A stretch of DNA of 35,827 nt from an uncultured Bacilli bacterium (GCA_910586425.1 CAJUHL010000016.1:1-35827); one strand, 5' to 3'. Shown: positions 25,106 to 33,140, counted from the first letter of the stretch. Notes: a model not told the origin generated them from the sequence alone. Program-made: numbers and translations.

Positions 25106-25168
25106 TGGCATTTAGAAGGGTAACCAAAAGCTTTAGAAACTTTCAACCTTCCATTAAATTACTTCCTC
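25106..25168 (-). pseudogene. Degenerate tRNA-like remnant
   Basis: The minus strand reads GAGGAAG-TA-ATTTAATGGAA..., then a stem AAAGT/GCTTT around the loop TTCTAAA, and ends in GCCA after only 63 nt. It aligns loosely with the intact tRNA-Trp (TAATTTA, GG, anticodon loop with two C-to-T changes). Acceptor and T stems do not pair. The loop would read UAG (anticodon CTA), but the molecule cannot fold as a tRNA. I call it a probable remnant. Confidence 0.45.
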
Positions 25169-25284
25169 AAAACATATAAAGTATAACATAAAATATGAAT
25201 AGATACAATATTTTATGTATACAAATTCAAAAAACTATAGTTCAGACTTTATTTTCATACGCATATAATATTTTAGGTGATAAT

Positions 25285-25713
25285 ATGGCAATTATTAAAT
25301 ATACAACCGCTGAAAGAGATTTACTTGCAAGATTAATGCGCGCTGAAGCAGTAGGTGAAGGTGATTTAGGAATGCTAATGGTGGGAAATGTTGGTGTCAA
25401 TCGTATATTGGCCAACTGTCTTACATTTAAAGATGTTAGAAATATACAACAAATGATTTATCAAACTCCAGGTGGGTTCAGTGGGAAAGATAGTCCTCTA
25501 TTTTTCAGTAAACCCACTTTAAAAGAGCAAGAACTTGCAGACCGTGTAATTCGTGGCGAATACTTCCATCCTGCAACCAATGCCTTATGGTTTTATGCCC
25601 CAAGTACAGGACAAAGTTGTAAAGCCTTATGGTGGGACCAACAAAATACAGGAAGATATAAAAATCATTGTTTTTATCAGCCATATACTGGGGAATGTAA
25701 AGAGCTGCACTAA
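25285..25713 (+). CDS. SleB/CwlJ-type cell wall hydrolase
   Basis: 142 residues, one Hydrolase_2 domain, the size of CwlJ rather than the longer SleB with its binding domain. Family members are lytic enzymes acting on spore cortex at germination; the catalytic glutamate would be Glu21 in RAEAVGEGD, and the region NVGVNRILANC is the usual second signature. No signal peptide is present, which fits a mother-cell-made CwlJ-like protein, though vegetative roles are possible. I start it at ATG 25285, TTAGGTGATAAT preceding; an in-frame upstream ATG at 25195 has no such site. The upstream text TTCATACGCATATAAT looks like a sporulation-type -10 region. It ends in a strong bidirectional terminator. 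Confidence 0.88.
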   Translation: MAIIKYTTAERDLLARLMRAEAVGEGDLGMLMVGNVGVNRILANCLTFKDVRNIQQMIYQTPGGFSGKDSPLFFSKPTLKEQELADRVIRGEYFHPATNALWFYAPSTGQSCKALWWDQQNTGRYKNHCFYQPYTGECKELH

Positions 25714-25735
25714 AAAACTTCATACGAAGTTTTTT
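25712..25735. terminator. Bidirectional Rho-independent terminator
   Basis: Perfect 10-bp stem AAAAAACTTC/GAAGTTTTTT (25712-25721 with 25726-25735), loop ATAC, between the convergent hydrolase and LysM-amidase genes. Confidence 0.9.
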
Positions 25736-26696
25736 ATATTGTAATAATATCACCAACTTGAATGTCAGAGTGATTCAATCGATTTTTTTCCATTATTTTT
25801 TTTACATCTGTATGATACAAACCTGCAATTTGGTATAAATTTTCACCTTGACGTACTGAATGCTCAATTGATTTTTTTGGAATATTTAAAATATCCCCCA
25901 TCTGCACTAAATTACTTTTTTTATGATTATATTCCATTAATTCCTTAATATCTAAATGGAATTTTTTACAAATTTGATATAAGTTTTCACCTTTCCCAAC
26001 CACATACTGAATATTTTGTGATTCACTTTTTACCTTAATCTTATCACCAGTTCTCAACAAATTATCCGTAAATCCATTTAGCCACTTTAATTCATCTACA
26101 TTCATATGAAATTTTTTCGCAACGTTCCACATAGTATCACCTTTTGTTACTTGATAAACATCCTGTTCCTTTTTTCCACCAATGTATTCTAAAATCGCAT
26201 TTACAATTTGTTCTACACCCTTATCCAAATCGCCTCTATTTTGAACAAAAGGAAAAGAAATCCGTAACACTTGCATATTCGCACTATTTCTATGAATTGG
26301 ATAATAATCCAAATGTGCATTGAATCCCAATCTTTTAGAATGACATATCACTTGTTCTTGATTAGACATCAAGTGAGATGCCACCTGGTTAGGTAATTGA
26401 GCATCATGTTTTAATCCATACACAATTTCATATTCCTTTTTTGTATATACATGATTAGATATTACAATTACATATTTATGATCTCCATATACTTCTGATA
26501 TCTTTTTCATGCGATTCCATGGAGAAATCATTTCATCTTCGTTGCGTATAAGTGTTACAGGTACATTTAGCTCTTGTAGTTTTTGGTACATATATTTAGA
26601 TAATTCCAATGTTACATTCTTTTCTGGAATATTAAACAGTAAATTACCAATATCATCCCCACCATGACTCGCGTCTATAATTATCTTATAATTCAT
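25734..26696 (-). CDS. LysM protein with degenerate Amidase_3 domain
   Basis: 320 residues. Residues 1-172 look like an N-acetylmuramoyl-L-alanine amidase (Amidase_3): zinc ligands His11 (DASHGGDD), Glu25 and His82 (ISNHVY). But the catalytic glutamate, normally in VxIExGFLSN, falls at Arg145 (VLRISFPFV), so activity is doubtful. Three LysM repeats follow (180-222, 229-272, 278-320). There is no signal peptide, as in spore-associated LysM proteins, and the design resembles a cortex-binding protein that keeps amidase fold but perhaps not catalysis. The only CwlD-type enzyme with all residues in the window is at 29302-29976. No clear strong ribosome binding site: AGGGGGCATTTGT precedes the ATG, which is good. 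Confidence 0.85.
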   Translation of the reverse strand: MNYKIIIDASHGGDDIGNLLFNIPEKNVTLELSKYMYQKLQELNVPVTLIRNEDEMISPWNRMKKISEVYGDHKYVIVISNHVYTKKEYEIVYGLKHDAQLPNQVASHLMSNQEQVICHSKRLGFNAHLDYYPIHRNSANMQVLRISFPFVQNRGDLDKGVEQIVNAILEYIGGKKEQDVYQVTKGDTMWNVAKKFHMNVDELKWLNGFTDNLLRTGDKIKVKSESQNIQYVVGKGENLYQICKKFHLDIKELMEYNHKKSNLVQMGDILNIPKKSIEHSVRQGENLYQIAGLYHTDVKKIMEKNRLNHSDIQVGDIITI

Positions 26697-26841
26697 ACAA
26701 ATGCCCCCTAAAACATTATATGTAAAATAATATTTTAGGTACTTAAGAAAGAAATTGATTCATTCTATATTCTATTATTTCAAATGCATCTTATATTTAG
26801 AACAATTCCCTAATTAAATAATAACCACATTTTGTATAACA

Positions 26842-26865
26842 AAAAGATACATTTGCGTATCTTTT
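26842..26865 (-). terminator. Probable terminator of the abi-htrA unit
   Basis: Stem AAAAGATAC/GTATCTTTT (26842-26850 with 26857-26865), 6-nt loop, about 110 nt after the htrA stop on the minus strand, followed by TTG. The rest of the 26697-26972 gap is AT-rich with no gene I can support. Confidence 0.55.
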
Positions 26866-26972
26866 AGATCGCTAACAAATAGGTATAAATTTTATACTTA
26901 TCTATTCACATATGGAAGACTAAATATCACTATAATCAACATTACAGCATACTTTTCATTCATAATATTTTT

Positions 26973-28055
26973 TTATTGACCATAAGAAGAGGTAAGTGTA
27001 ACTTCAATGACCTTTTCTTTCCCATCACGAAGAACTGTTAACGTAATACTATTTCCAATACTATACTGATATAAAATATATTTAAAATGACTGGCTTCCG
27101 TAATTTCCTTATCTTCTATTTTAATAATGATATCGCCCTTCTGTATTCCTGATTTTGCAGCATCACTTCCATCCTCTACTGATACCACCACAACTCCATT
27201 TTTAACATCAGTTGGAATTGTAATTTGATAATTTCGAAACAAATAAGGATTGTCTAAAGTAGTTAACTGAACGCCCAATGTTGGTCTGACAATTTTTTCT
27301 CCATGTTCTAATTTATCAATAGAGGCAATCGCAAGTTCTATTGGAATTGCAAATCCCATACCTTCTACCTCATCTTGAACCAGTTTTAATGACGTGATGC
27401 CAATCACCTCACCATTGATGTTTAATAATGGGCCTCCACTATTTCCGGGATTAATTGCCGCATCTGTTTGTAAAACATCCATGATAAAACTTCCTGTAGA
27501 TAACTTGACTGTTACTTTTCGATTTTGTCCAGATAAAATTCCCTTGGTTACTGTTCCCATATATTTACTTCCAAGCGGAGATCCTACCGTAAAAACAGTA
27601 TCACCTAATTCCATATTGGTACTATCGCCTAATGATGCGACTTGAAGCACCTCATCAGAGGCAATCGATAAAACTGCAATATCTGAATATTCATCACTTC
27701 CAAGTAATTGTGCATCGATTTCCTTTTCCTGTGAAGTTAACACCCGAATAAAAGAAGCATCTTCAATAACATGATGATTGGTTAAAATATAACCTTTGTC
27801 CCCTTCTTTTTTATAAACGAATCCAGTTCCTGTTCCTACTAGACTTCCTTTCGCATCATACTCCTCAACTACCACAACCGCATCATAAATTTTATCAATT
27901 GCCGATTTAATGGTATTGGTTTCATACACTGTTACATCCTGTACTGTTTTTGTAACAGTTTCTTGCGGATATGTTCGGTATACAACAATCGTTCCGCATA
28001 TACCAGCCATCATACAAATACAGCCTACAACAAAATAAGTAAATTTCTGTTTCAT
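26973..28055 (-). CDS. htrA: HtrA/DegP-like serine protease
   Basis: 360 residues: one membrane helix (about 6-27) and an outer trypsin-like domain with triad His95 (LTNHHVIED), Asp125 (YSDIAVL) and Ser206 (NPGNSGGPL), then one PDZ domain (about 265-358, signature GIQKGDIIIKIED). It degrades or refolds damaged envelope proteins. I start it at ATG 28055 because AGGAGGACT precedes it; an upstream in-frame start overlaps the preceding gene. The Abi-family gene ends 7 bp upstream, so the two are in one operon. Confidence 0.95.
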   Translation of the reverse strand: MKQKFTYFVVGCICMMAGICGTIVVYRTYPQETVTKTVQDVTVYETNTIKSAIDKIYDAVVVVEEYDAKGSLVGTGTGFVYKKEGDKGYILTNHHVIEDASFIRVLTSQEKEIDAQLLGSDEYSDIAVLSIASDEVLQVASLGDSTNMELGDTVFTVGSPLGSKYMGTVTKGILSGQNRKVTVKLSTGSFIMDVLQTDAAINPGNSGGPLLNINGEVIGITSLKLVQDEVEGMGFAIPIELAIASIDKLEHGEKIVRPTLGVQLTTLDNPYLFRNYQITIPTDVKNGVVVVSVEDGSDAAKSGIQKGDIIIKIEDKEITEASHFKYILYQYSIGNSITLTVLRDGKEKVIEVTLTSSYGQ

Positions 28056-28062
28056 AGTCCTC

Positions 28063-28995
28063 CTATAATGTTTTAATTTCTCTCCAATTATCTGGAAAGC
28101 CAATTTTATTTAAAATAAGATTCAGTGGAACCACATCTATTTTTCCATCCAATACATCAATTTCATATCCAATTTCATTCACCAACTGGACAAACTCTGG
28201 CTCACTTAACATCTGCTTCATAATAATAATAACTGCAAATAAATCATTTTTTCCATAGTTATATTCATCGTCAGTCATATCAATTGCGAGTAAATAATGA
28301 TATTTAGAATCTGGAATAGAACGTTGCGTTCTATGGTCATATAAAATTTCTTCATGAGCGCACAGATTTCTAAAATTAGACAGTAAGTTTAAATAAACTG
28401 ACAAAGTATCTGAGTCTACATTATAAATTTCGGCAATTTCTAATTGGTCCTCATTTTTTAAAATATTATACAATTCTGAAATAATTCCAAAAGAGAGTAC
28501 TTTTACCAAAATCCACATTGGGATATAACCATAGTTACTAATATAATGCATAGTTGCTGTATGTTGATTGCCATTGACACGAATTTGACGTTTCATTTTA
28601 TTTAATACATCATGCACTTGTCTTGTTTTCATATGATCTTGACAAAAGTTTTTAGGATTCAAATAATCTTTCTCTTTAAATCCATATTTCCTTGATAATT
28701 GATAACTAATAATAGATTTAATATTATTTTCAATCACTAAAATATATTTAAAAATAATATTACGTATTCTACGATCAAATGTAAACATCGCATATAATTC
28801 TTCAAAAGTAGTTCCTTCTATAAAACCACTTTCTTTGACAGACCGCATAAATAAATGCCGATAACCATTGATAAAAAAGTAATTTTCTCGGAATAAAATA
28901 GCCATTGCCTTTTGTGTATCTTCTACAACAAGACCTTTTGATTTCAAAATTTCAACTTGTTCGTCTAATGTTTTGAATATTTTATTCTTTGCCAT
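28063..28995 (-). CDS. Abi family protein (Abi_2, HEPN-like)
   Basis: 310 residues, recognisable as Abi_2 (AbiD/AbiF type). The N-terminal stretch AILFRENYFFINGYRHLF and the segment FTFDRRIRNIIFKYILVIEN are typical, and a C-terminal RNLCAHEE (Arg-x4-His) is the HEPN ribonuclease motif shared with Abi and RNA-targeting nucleases. Such proteins can stop phage growth by cutting RNA, but many chromosomal copies have unknown roles. I start it at ATG 28995, AGGTGAGGAT preceding. It leads the htrA operon with a 7-bp gap. No antitoxin-like partner is seen. An RNase role is inference. Confidence 0.85.
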   Translation of the reverse strand: MAKNKIFKTLDEQVEILKSKGLVVEDTQKAMAILFRENYFFINGYRHLFMRSVKESGFIEGTTFEELYAMFTFDRRIRNIIFKYILVIENNIKSIISYQLSRKYGFKEKDYLNPKNFCQDHMKTRQVHDVLNKMKRQIRVNGNQHTATMHYISNYGYIPMWILVKVLSFGIISELYNILKNEDQLEIAEIYNVDSDTLSVYLNLLSNFRNLCAHEEILYDHRTQRSIPDSKYHYLLAIDMTDDEYNYGKNDLFAVIIIMKQMLSEPEFVQLVNEIGYEIDVLDGKIDVVPLNLILNKIGFPDNWREIKTL

Positions 28996-29301
28996 ATCCT
29001 CACCTACCATCATCGTTACCATTATAACATAAATTTTTAAAAAAGATTGTGTTTTTTTATGTGATAAATAATGTAAATTTTTGCTTATCTTGTTATAAAC
29101 TCTTAAATGTAGATATAACCTTTATTTATAAGTGTTTATAACATTTTTATTTTTGAAAGATAAACACATATAATTTCTTATATTTTGCTTCCAAAAGTAG
29201 TAAATTAGTAGTAAAATACGCTTGAAATTTATAATATGTGCTATAAAATAAAGTCCTTTTTGACAAAACTATATTCTTTATATATAAAAATCCAGCTTTC
29301 A
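28996..29301. other. AT-rich intergenic gap
   Basis: About 300 bp between the amidase gene and the Abi gene. It contains inverted words GTTATAAAC (near 29093) and GTTTATAAC (near 29133) and an A/T-rich stretch with the word AGTAGTAAATT near 29198. I see no gene and no firm promoter. Confidence 0.4.
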
Positions 29302-29318
29302 CTATTCACTGGATTTTT
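29286..29318 (-). terminator. Rho-independent terminator
   Basis: Stem AAAAATCCAG/CTGGATTTTT (29286-29295 with 29309-29318), 13-nt loop, spanning the stop codon of the amidase gene on the minus strand and followed by TATATA. Confidence 0.7.
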
Positions 29319-29976
29319 GTTTTATATATTCAAGTACACCTTCTGTAATTGCAGTAGCAATTTTATTTTGGTAAGTTTCTTGTTTTAATAAATAACGATC
29401 ACTACTATTACTTAAGAATCCTGCTTCAATTAAAACACCTGGTCTTTCTACTCTTTTTTGTAAATATAATACACCTGTTTTTTTAAGGTTTCGCTTACTT
29501 CCTAAATATTTTTTCATTTGTTCCTGCATAATTTTAGCAATTTTTTCATTTTCTGGATTAATATCATCATAGTAAACCTCTGCACCTCTCCAAATTCCTG
29601 TTTCTTCTGCATTCAAATGAATGGACAAAAACAAATCACAATCAGAGCGGTTGATAATATTTCCTCTTCTGGATAAATCACTACGTTTTCGGTTGATGGT
29701 ATTGGTAACAGACAAATCATAATCTCCGTACCGAGTCATATATACGATTGCTCCTAAAGAAAGAAGTTTTTCTTGTAATTTTTCACTAATTTGCAAATTA
29801 AGTTCTGCTTCTTTAATCTCTTTATACATTGCACCAGGATCACTCCCACCATGTCCAGGATCTATGTAAATGACTTTCCCCAATAAAGGAAATTCACTAT
29901 CTTGAGCAGATGCAAAACTAAAACTAAATATTCCAATCATAAGTAGAAACAATGTTCCTAATTTGTATTTGAGCAT
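29302..29976 (-). CDS. N-acetylmuramoyl-L-alanine amidase, CwlD-like
   Basis: 224 residues. A signal peptide (1-24) precedes an Amidase_3 domain: His42 (DPGHGGSDPG), Glu56, His120 (SIHLNAE) as zinc ligands and catalytic Glu184 (VLIEAGFLSN). It cleaves the amide between muramic acid and the stem peptide. Size, single-domain form and spore context favour CwlD, which prepares cortex peptidoglycan for muramic-delta-lactam; AmiC-like vegetative enzymes cannot be excluded. I start it at ATG 29976, with AGGTGAACTGT before it. The terminator overlaps the gene's 3' end. A LolA/GerS-like lipoprotein is in the window at 3405-4397. Confidence 0.9.
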   Translation of the reverse strand: MLKYKLGTLFLLMIGIFSFSFASAQDSEFPLLGKVIYIDPGHGGSDPGAMYKEIKEAELNLQISEKLQEKLLSLGAIVYMTRYGDYDLSVTNTINRKRSDLSRRGNIINRSDCDLFLSIHLNAEETGIWRGAEVYYDDINPENEKIAKIMQEQMKKYLGSKRNLKKTGVLYLQKRVERPGVLIEAGFLSNSSDRYLLKQETYQNKIATAITEGVLEYIKQKSSE

Positions 29977-30031
29977 ACAGTTCACCTATTAAACTATATG
30001 TAATTACCAAAGAAATATCATGATTATTTCA

Positions 30032-30721
30032 TTAAATATTAACAATTTCTGCTTTACATAATGAAACAAAAGCAGGATTACTATTATTAGGTCCAGCTAC
30101 AACCACCATTCCATATTCACTTCTTATAATATCTCCTTGTGCTACCGTTTGCCCTCCCGCATTAATATCGACACTTGCAGTCCCTACTGGTAAATAAGAA
30201 CGAAGGGCAGCTTCACAGTTGGCATCGCACCCAGTTGGAAGTGGGTCTGGTGCAGGTAAATATGTAATCGCATTATTGTACACACTACTTGTAATAGTAA
30301 TGGATGCAATTCTACAAATAGAAACTGCTTCTTCTGGAACTCCTTGATTATTCAGTAGCTGAAATAAACCTGAATTAGGATTGTTATTAGGTGGTGGTAA
30401 TAGGCTACTAGGTCTTCCACTGACATTATTTCCGCTTTCCATAGCAATAATTAGATTATCATTTGGATATAGTGTAATAATTTGTTGAATAACGTTTCTC
30501 ATTTGATCTACACAAAAGCAACTTGCAGATGCAGCTGAACTTCCCGTCGGTCCTGTTGCTCCCGTCGGTCCTGTTGCTCCCGTTGGTCCTGTTGGTCCTG
30601 TTGCCCCACCTGATGGTCCCGTCGGTCCTGTTGGCCCAGTTGGTCCAATCATACTAAAACACTGCGGTTTACAACAAGCATCATTCTCAATTTTTTTTAG
30701 CGCTTTTTCATATGGATTCAT
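30032..30721 (-). CDS. Collagen-like exosporium-type protein
   Basis: 229 residues. A short N-terminus with CCKPQC is followed by about 12 Gly-X-Thr/Pro triplets (Gly26-Gly60, GPTGPTG with a GPSGGATG break), a Cys-rich helix CFCVDQMRNVIQQ and a compact C-terminal domain ending in KAEIVNI. BclA-like proteins of the exosporium have such collagen stalks and globular tips. The C-terminal region resembles no domain I can name. I start it at ATG 30721, with AAAGGAG 11 bp before it. No signal peptide, as expected for a spore-surface protein made in the mother cell. Confidence 0.85.
   Translation of the reverse strand: MNPYEKALKKIENDACCKPQCFSMIGPTGPTGPTGPSGGATGPTGPTGATGPTGATGPTGSSAASASCFCVDQMRNVIQQIITLYPNDNLIIAMESGNNVSGRPSSLLPPPNNNPNSGLFQLLNNQGVPEEAVSICRIASITITSSVYNNAITYLPAPDPLPTGCDANCEAALRSYLPVGTASVDINAGGQTVAQGDIIRSEYGMVVVAGPNNSNPAFVSLCKAEIVNI
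30542..30646. repeat. Collagen-coding triplet repeat
   Basis: A tract of near-repeated 9-nt words (variants of GGTCCTGTT on the plus strand) that encodes the Gly-Pro-Thr repeats of the collagen-like gene. Repeats of this kind can change in number by slippage, altering the stalk length. Confidence 0.8.
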
Positions 30722-30805
30722 ACTGATTTCACTCCTTTCTCTATAACATATGTAAATTGTTAAGTCATGCATAGTAAAAATAAGCCAATATTCCAATATA
30801 AAAAA

Positions 30806-30819
30806 AGAGCTATGGCTCT
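30806..30819 (-). terminator. Rho-independent terminator
   Basis: Minus-strand stem AGAGC/GCTCT with loop CATA, followed by a T run (complement of 30800-30805). It overlaps the stop codon of the small membrane protein gene. Confidence 0.75.
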
Positions 30820-31232
30820 AACTGGTATTCATAACCATCTCTAATCAATTGATACTCTTTTATAGTAGAATCGAACTGAAAAAAGATTTTCACACTAGAA
30901 GGAATATCCTCTTGTTCCTCCCAATTCCAATAAATCACATCGTCACATTGGATAACGTATTTTCCATCCACTCTATTTATTATTTTTCCATCAGAATCCA
31001 TTAAGTAACCATTGTCCAATTCTACTGTTACTCCACTATTAAATGAACATTGTAATTCAAAAGGAAATCCAATATAACTACTCATAAATTTTCCATACTT
31101 TTGAATGGGAGTATTGATTATAATAGAACTACCTGAATGCTTCTTTTTATCTACTTTAAAACCAAAAAGCATCACAGCCACAAGTAACAATACCAATAAA
31201 ATTACAAAACCTTTTGTTTCTAATACTAGCAT
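30810..31232 (-). CDS. Small membrane-anchored protein, unknown
   Basis: 140 residues, not recognised. One helix near the N-terminus (GFVILLVLLLVAVMLFGF) is followed by a basic stretch and an extracytoplasmic beta-rich domain (FELQCSFNSGVTVELDNGYLM, then VKIFFQFD). The start is uncertain: ATG 31232 overlaps the upstream stop by seven bases and would couple translation, while ATG 31247 extends it by five residues; neither has a strong ribosome binding site. It follows the methyltransferase gene directly and ends in a terminator. Confidence 0.6.
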   Translation of the reverse strand: MLVLETKGFVILLVLLLVAVMLFGFKVDKKKHSGSSIIINTPIQKYGKFMSSYIGFPFELQCSFNSGVTVELDNGYLMDSDGKIINRVDGKYVIQCDDVIYWNWEEQEDIPSSVKIFFQFDSTIKEYQLIRDGYEYQLEP

Positions 31233-32101
31233 TCTGTAGTTTCCCATCTTCCATAAATTCCACAAGGTAAAATAAGAGAATTCATTTCAATGGGAAGTCC
31301 AACCTCTCCTGCCTCTACTTTACCATATGGATATTGTTTTAAAACAGTTGTTTTCAATATATTTTCGAGTACAGTCGCAGAAATTCCTGTGGTATAAGAA
31401 TTTATTAAGAAAAATAATGGCTGAGGACTCAATATTTTCATACAGGCTTGAATCAAGTGAAATATATTATGTTCAAACTTCCATACCTCTCCATTTGGTC
31501 CACGCCCATATGAAGGAGGATCCATGATAATTGCATCATATTGATTCCCTCTCCTTGCTTCACGTTCTACAAATTTTAAACAATCATCTACAATAAATCG
31601 AATTTTTTGGTGTTCCAAATGTGATAAATACATATTTTCTTTCGCCCATTCTGTCATACCTTTAGAAGCATCTACATGAACCACTTCGCTTGCACCAGCT
31701 TGTGCACACGCCATCGTAGCACCACCAGTATAAGCAAATAAATTAAGCACCTTAATTGGACGATTACTGCGACGAATCTTTTCCATCATATAATCCCAAT
31801 TAATAGCTTGTTCTGGAAATAATCCAGTATGTTTAAAATTGGTTGGAGATACTTTAAACGTTAAATCCTTATAATGTACTGTCCAATATTCTGGAAGTTT
31901 TTTTCGAAATTCCCATTCGCCGCCACCCTTGGAACTACGATGATAAAAACCATCTAATTGATTCCATAGCGGATTGCTTTCTACAGGCCAAATTGCCTGT
32001 GGATCAGGTCTCCTTAAAACAATACCATTCCAATTTTCTAATTTTTCACCATTTCCAGCATCTATAATTTTATAACATTCCCATTTATTACTCAAACGCA
32101 T
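31226..32101 (-). CDS. Class I SAM-dependent methyltransferase (RlmI/RlmK-like)
   Basis: 291 residues. SAM-binding motif I is LNLFAYTGGATMACAQAGAS, followed by HVDASKGM (motif II) and the catalytic motif IIMDPPSYGRG. This arrangement is that of the RlmI/RlmK-like branch, cytosine C5 or guanine N7 rRNA methyltransferases; the N-terminal region lacks the PUA domain of true RlmI. The nucleic acid target cannot be read from sequence. I start it at ATG 32101, GGTGAAG lying before it; an in-frame ATG at 32113 is possible. The next gene overlaps its stop. Confidence 0.88.
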   Translation of the reverse strand: MRLSNKWECYKIIDAGNGEKLENWNGIVLRRPDPQAIWPVESNPLWNQLDGFYHRSSKGGGEWEFRKKLPEYWTVHYKDLTFKVSPTNFKHTGLFPEQAINWDYMMEKIRRSNRPIKVLNLFAYTGGATMACAQAGASEVVHVDASKGMTEWAKENMYLSHLEHQKIRFIVDDCLKFVEREARRGNQYDAIIMDPPSYGRGPNGEVWKFEHNIFHLIQACMKILSPQPLFFLINSYTTGISATVLENILKTTVLKQYPYGKVEAGEVGLPIEMNSLILPCGIYGRWETTEC

Positions 32102-32449
32102 ACACTTCACCATACTTATTATAACACGTATAATAATAATTAGTAAATTGATGAAGTAGTAAATTTGGTAGTAGACTTTTTATTGATATAAAAACGTAGT
32201 GAAGGTAAACATCATTACGCATCAATAGTTGCCTGTATAACTAAACTCCTACAAAAAATTTTAGCTTTGTGTAAAAATTAGATAAGTAGTTCCACTAACT
32301 ACACCTATATACTAAACAAGTACATTATTTCTATATTTTTAAAATTTACAAATTTTATGTCTTTTCAGTGTGTCTATAACATCATAAAAATTTTATTATT
32401 GACTAAAAAATGTCACAAAAATCAAAAGTTTACCTATTAACATCCTTTT
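32102..32449. other. AT-rich intergenic gap with no gene seen
   Basis: About 350 bp without a gene on either strand. It contains the repeated word AGTAGTAAATT (near 32155, also near 29198) and a small dyad TAGTTccactaACTA (about 32287-32300). I see no promoter, tRNA or known RNA motif that I can support. Confidence 0.4.
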
Positions 32450-32695
32450 TCAATCCATAATATGTGCTGTAATAATAGTATAACAAGTGGTATGAATTGT
32501 AATTCTAATATGATCCACTTCACAATACCAATTTTTTCCTTGCCTACAAATATTACAATCCTTATCTAATACTTTATTTTTACAATACGAAACAACATCA
32601 ATATTATCTAATTTTAGATTTCTTTTGATTCGATTAATTCCCATAACAGTTGTATGGATTTTATCTATATTAGATAATAAAATCTCTTTATTCAT
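32450..32695 (-). CDS. DUF3781 family protein
   Basis: 81 residues that look like a DUF3781 protein: the family signatures LSNIDKIHTTVMGINRIKRNL near the start, the RQGKNWY centre and the end beginning CYTIITAH are visible. It has no signal peptide or membrane helix. Function unknown; members are small cytosolic proteins of Bacillota. It sits 25 bp downstream of the flavin-type gene, so they may share a transcript. Confidence 0.8.
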   Translation of the reverse strand: MNKEILLSNIDKIHTTVMGINRIKRNLKLDNIDVVSYCKNKVLDKDCNICRQGKNWYCEVDHIRITIHTTCYTIITAHIMD

Positions 32696-32720
32696 AACAA
32701 ATCAACTCCATCTTCAATCA

Positions 32721-33140
32721 TCACTGTATCAAAAAGTTTTCTGTCCTCAAATCTGAATAATATCTACCACCCTCTGCAGTAAATTTCAACACACAATAGT
32801 CTGGGTCCATTACCCCTTTCGGATAAAACATGGTATCCCCCTTTTCCCATATTTTATTTTTAATTTCCTGATCTGTTAAAACTTCCATTTTTCCTTTTAG
32901 CATAACTCCAGTATAATGAATGAATCCCTTATGATAAAAATATATACTAGCATTTGAATTCTTTTGATATTGCATTACCCTCATAGATGAGGTATTGGTA
33001 GAAAAATAAAATTCTCTTACCCCATTTCTCATTCTTGGTCTTAACATTGCTTTTACATTAGGATACCCTTCAGAATCAATGGAACCAATAAAACTAACTT
33101 TTTGTTTCGCTATAAACTTTTCTATTTTCTCTAAATCCAT
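32721..33140 (-). CDS. Pyridoxamine 5'-phosphate oxidase family protein
   Basis: 139 residues with a split-barrel flavin-binding fold. The opening IAKQKVSFIGSIDSEGYPNVKAM is the common N-terminus of the PPOX-like family (general stress protein 26 type), which bind FMN or F420 and act as small flavoenzymes; FSTNTSSMR and YYSDLRTENF are typical of it too. The substrate is unknown. It is followed after 25 bp by the DUF3781 gene; the alpha/beta hydrolase gene ends 56 bp upstream. Confidence 0.85.
   Translation of the reverse strand: MDLEKIEKFIAKQKVSFIGSIDSEGYPNVKAMLRPRMRNGVREFYFSTNTSSMRVMQYQKNSNASIYFYHKGFIHYTGVMLKGKMEVLTDQEIKNKIWEKGDTMFYPKGVMDPDYCVLKFTAEGGRYYSDLRTENFLIQ

Noticed and set aside
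28996..29301. Inverted words GTTATAAAC/GTTTATAAC as a mobile-element end or operator
   Set aside because: They are short, far apart and AT-rich; I cannot separate them from chance.
30542..30646. Short repeats that could suggest a CRISPR array
   Set aside because: The repeats are contiguous 9-nt units in frame with a collagen-like protein and have no spacers.
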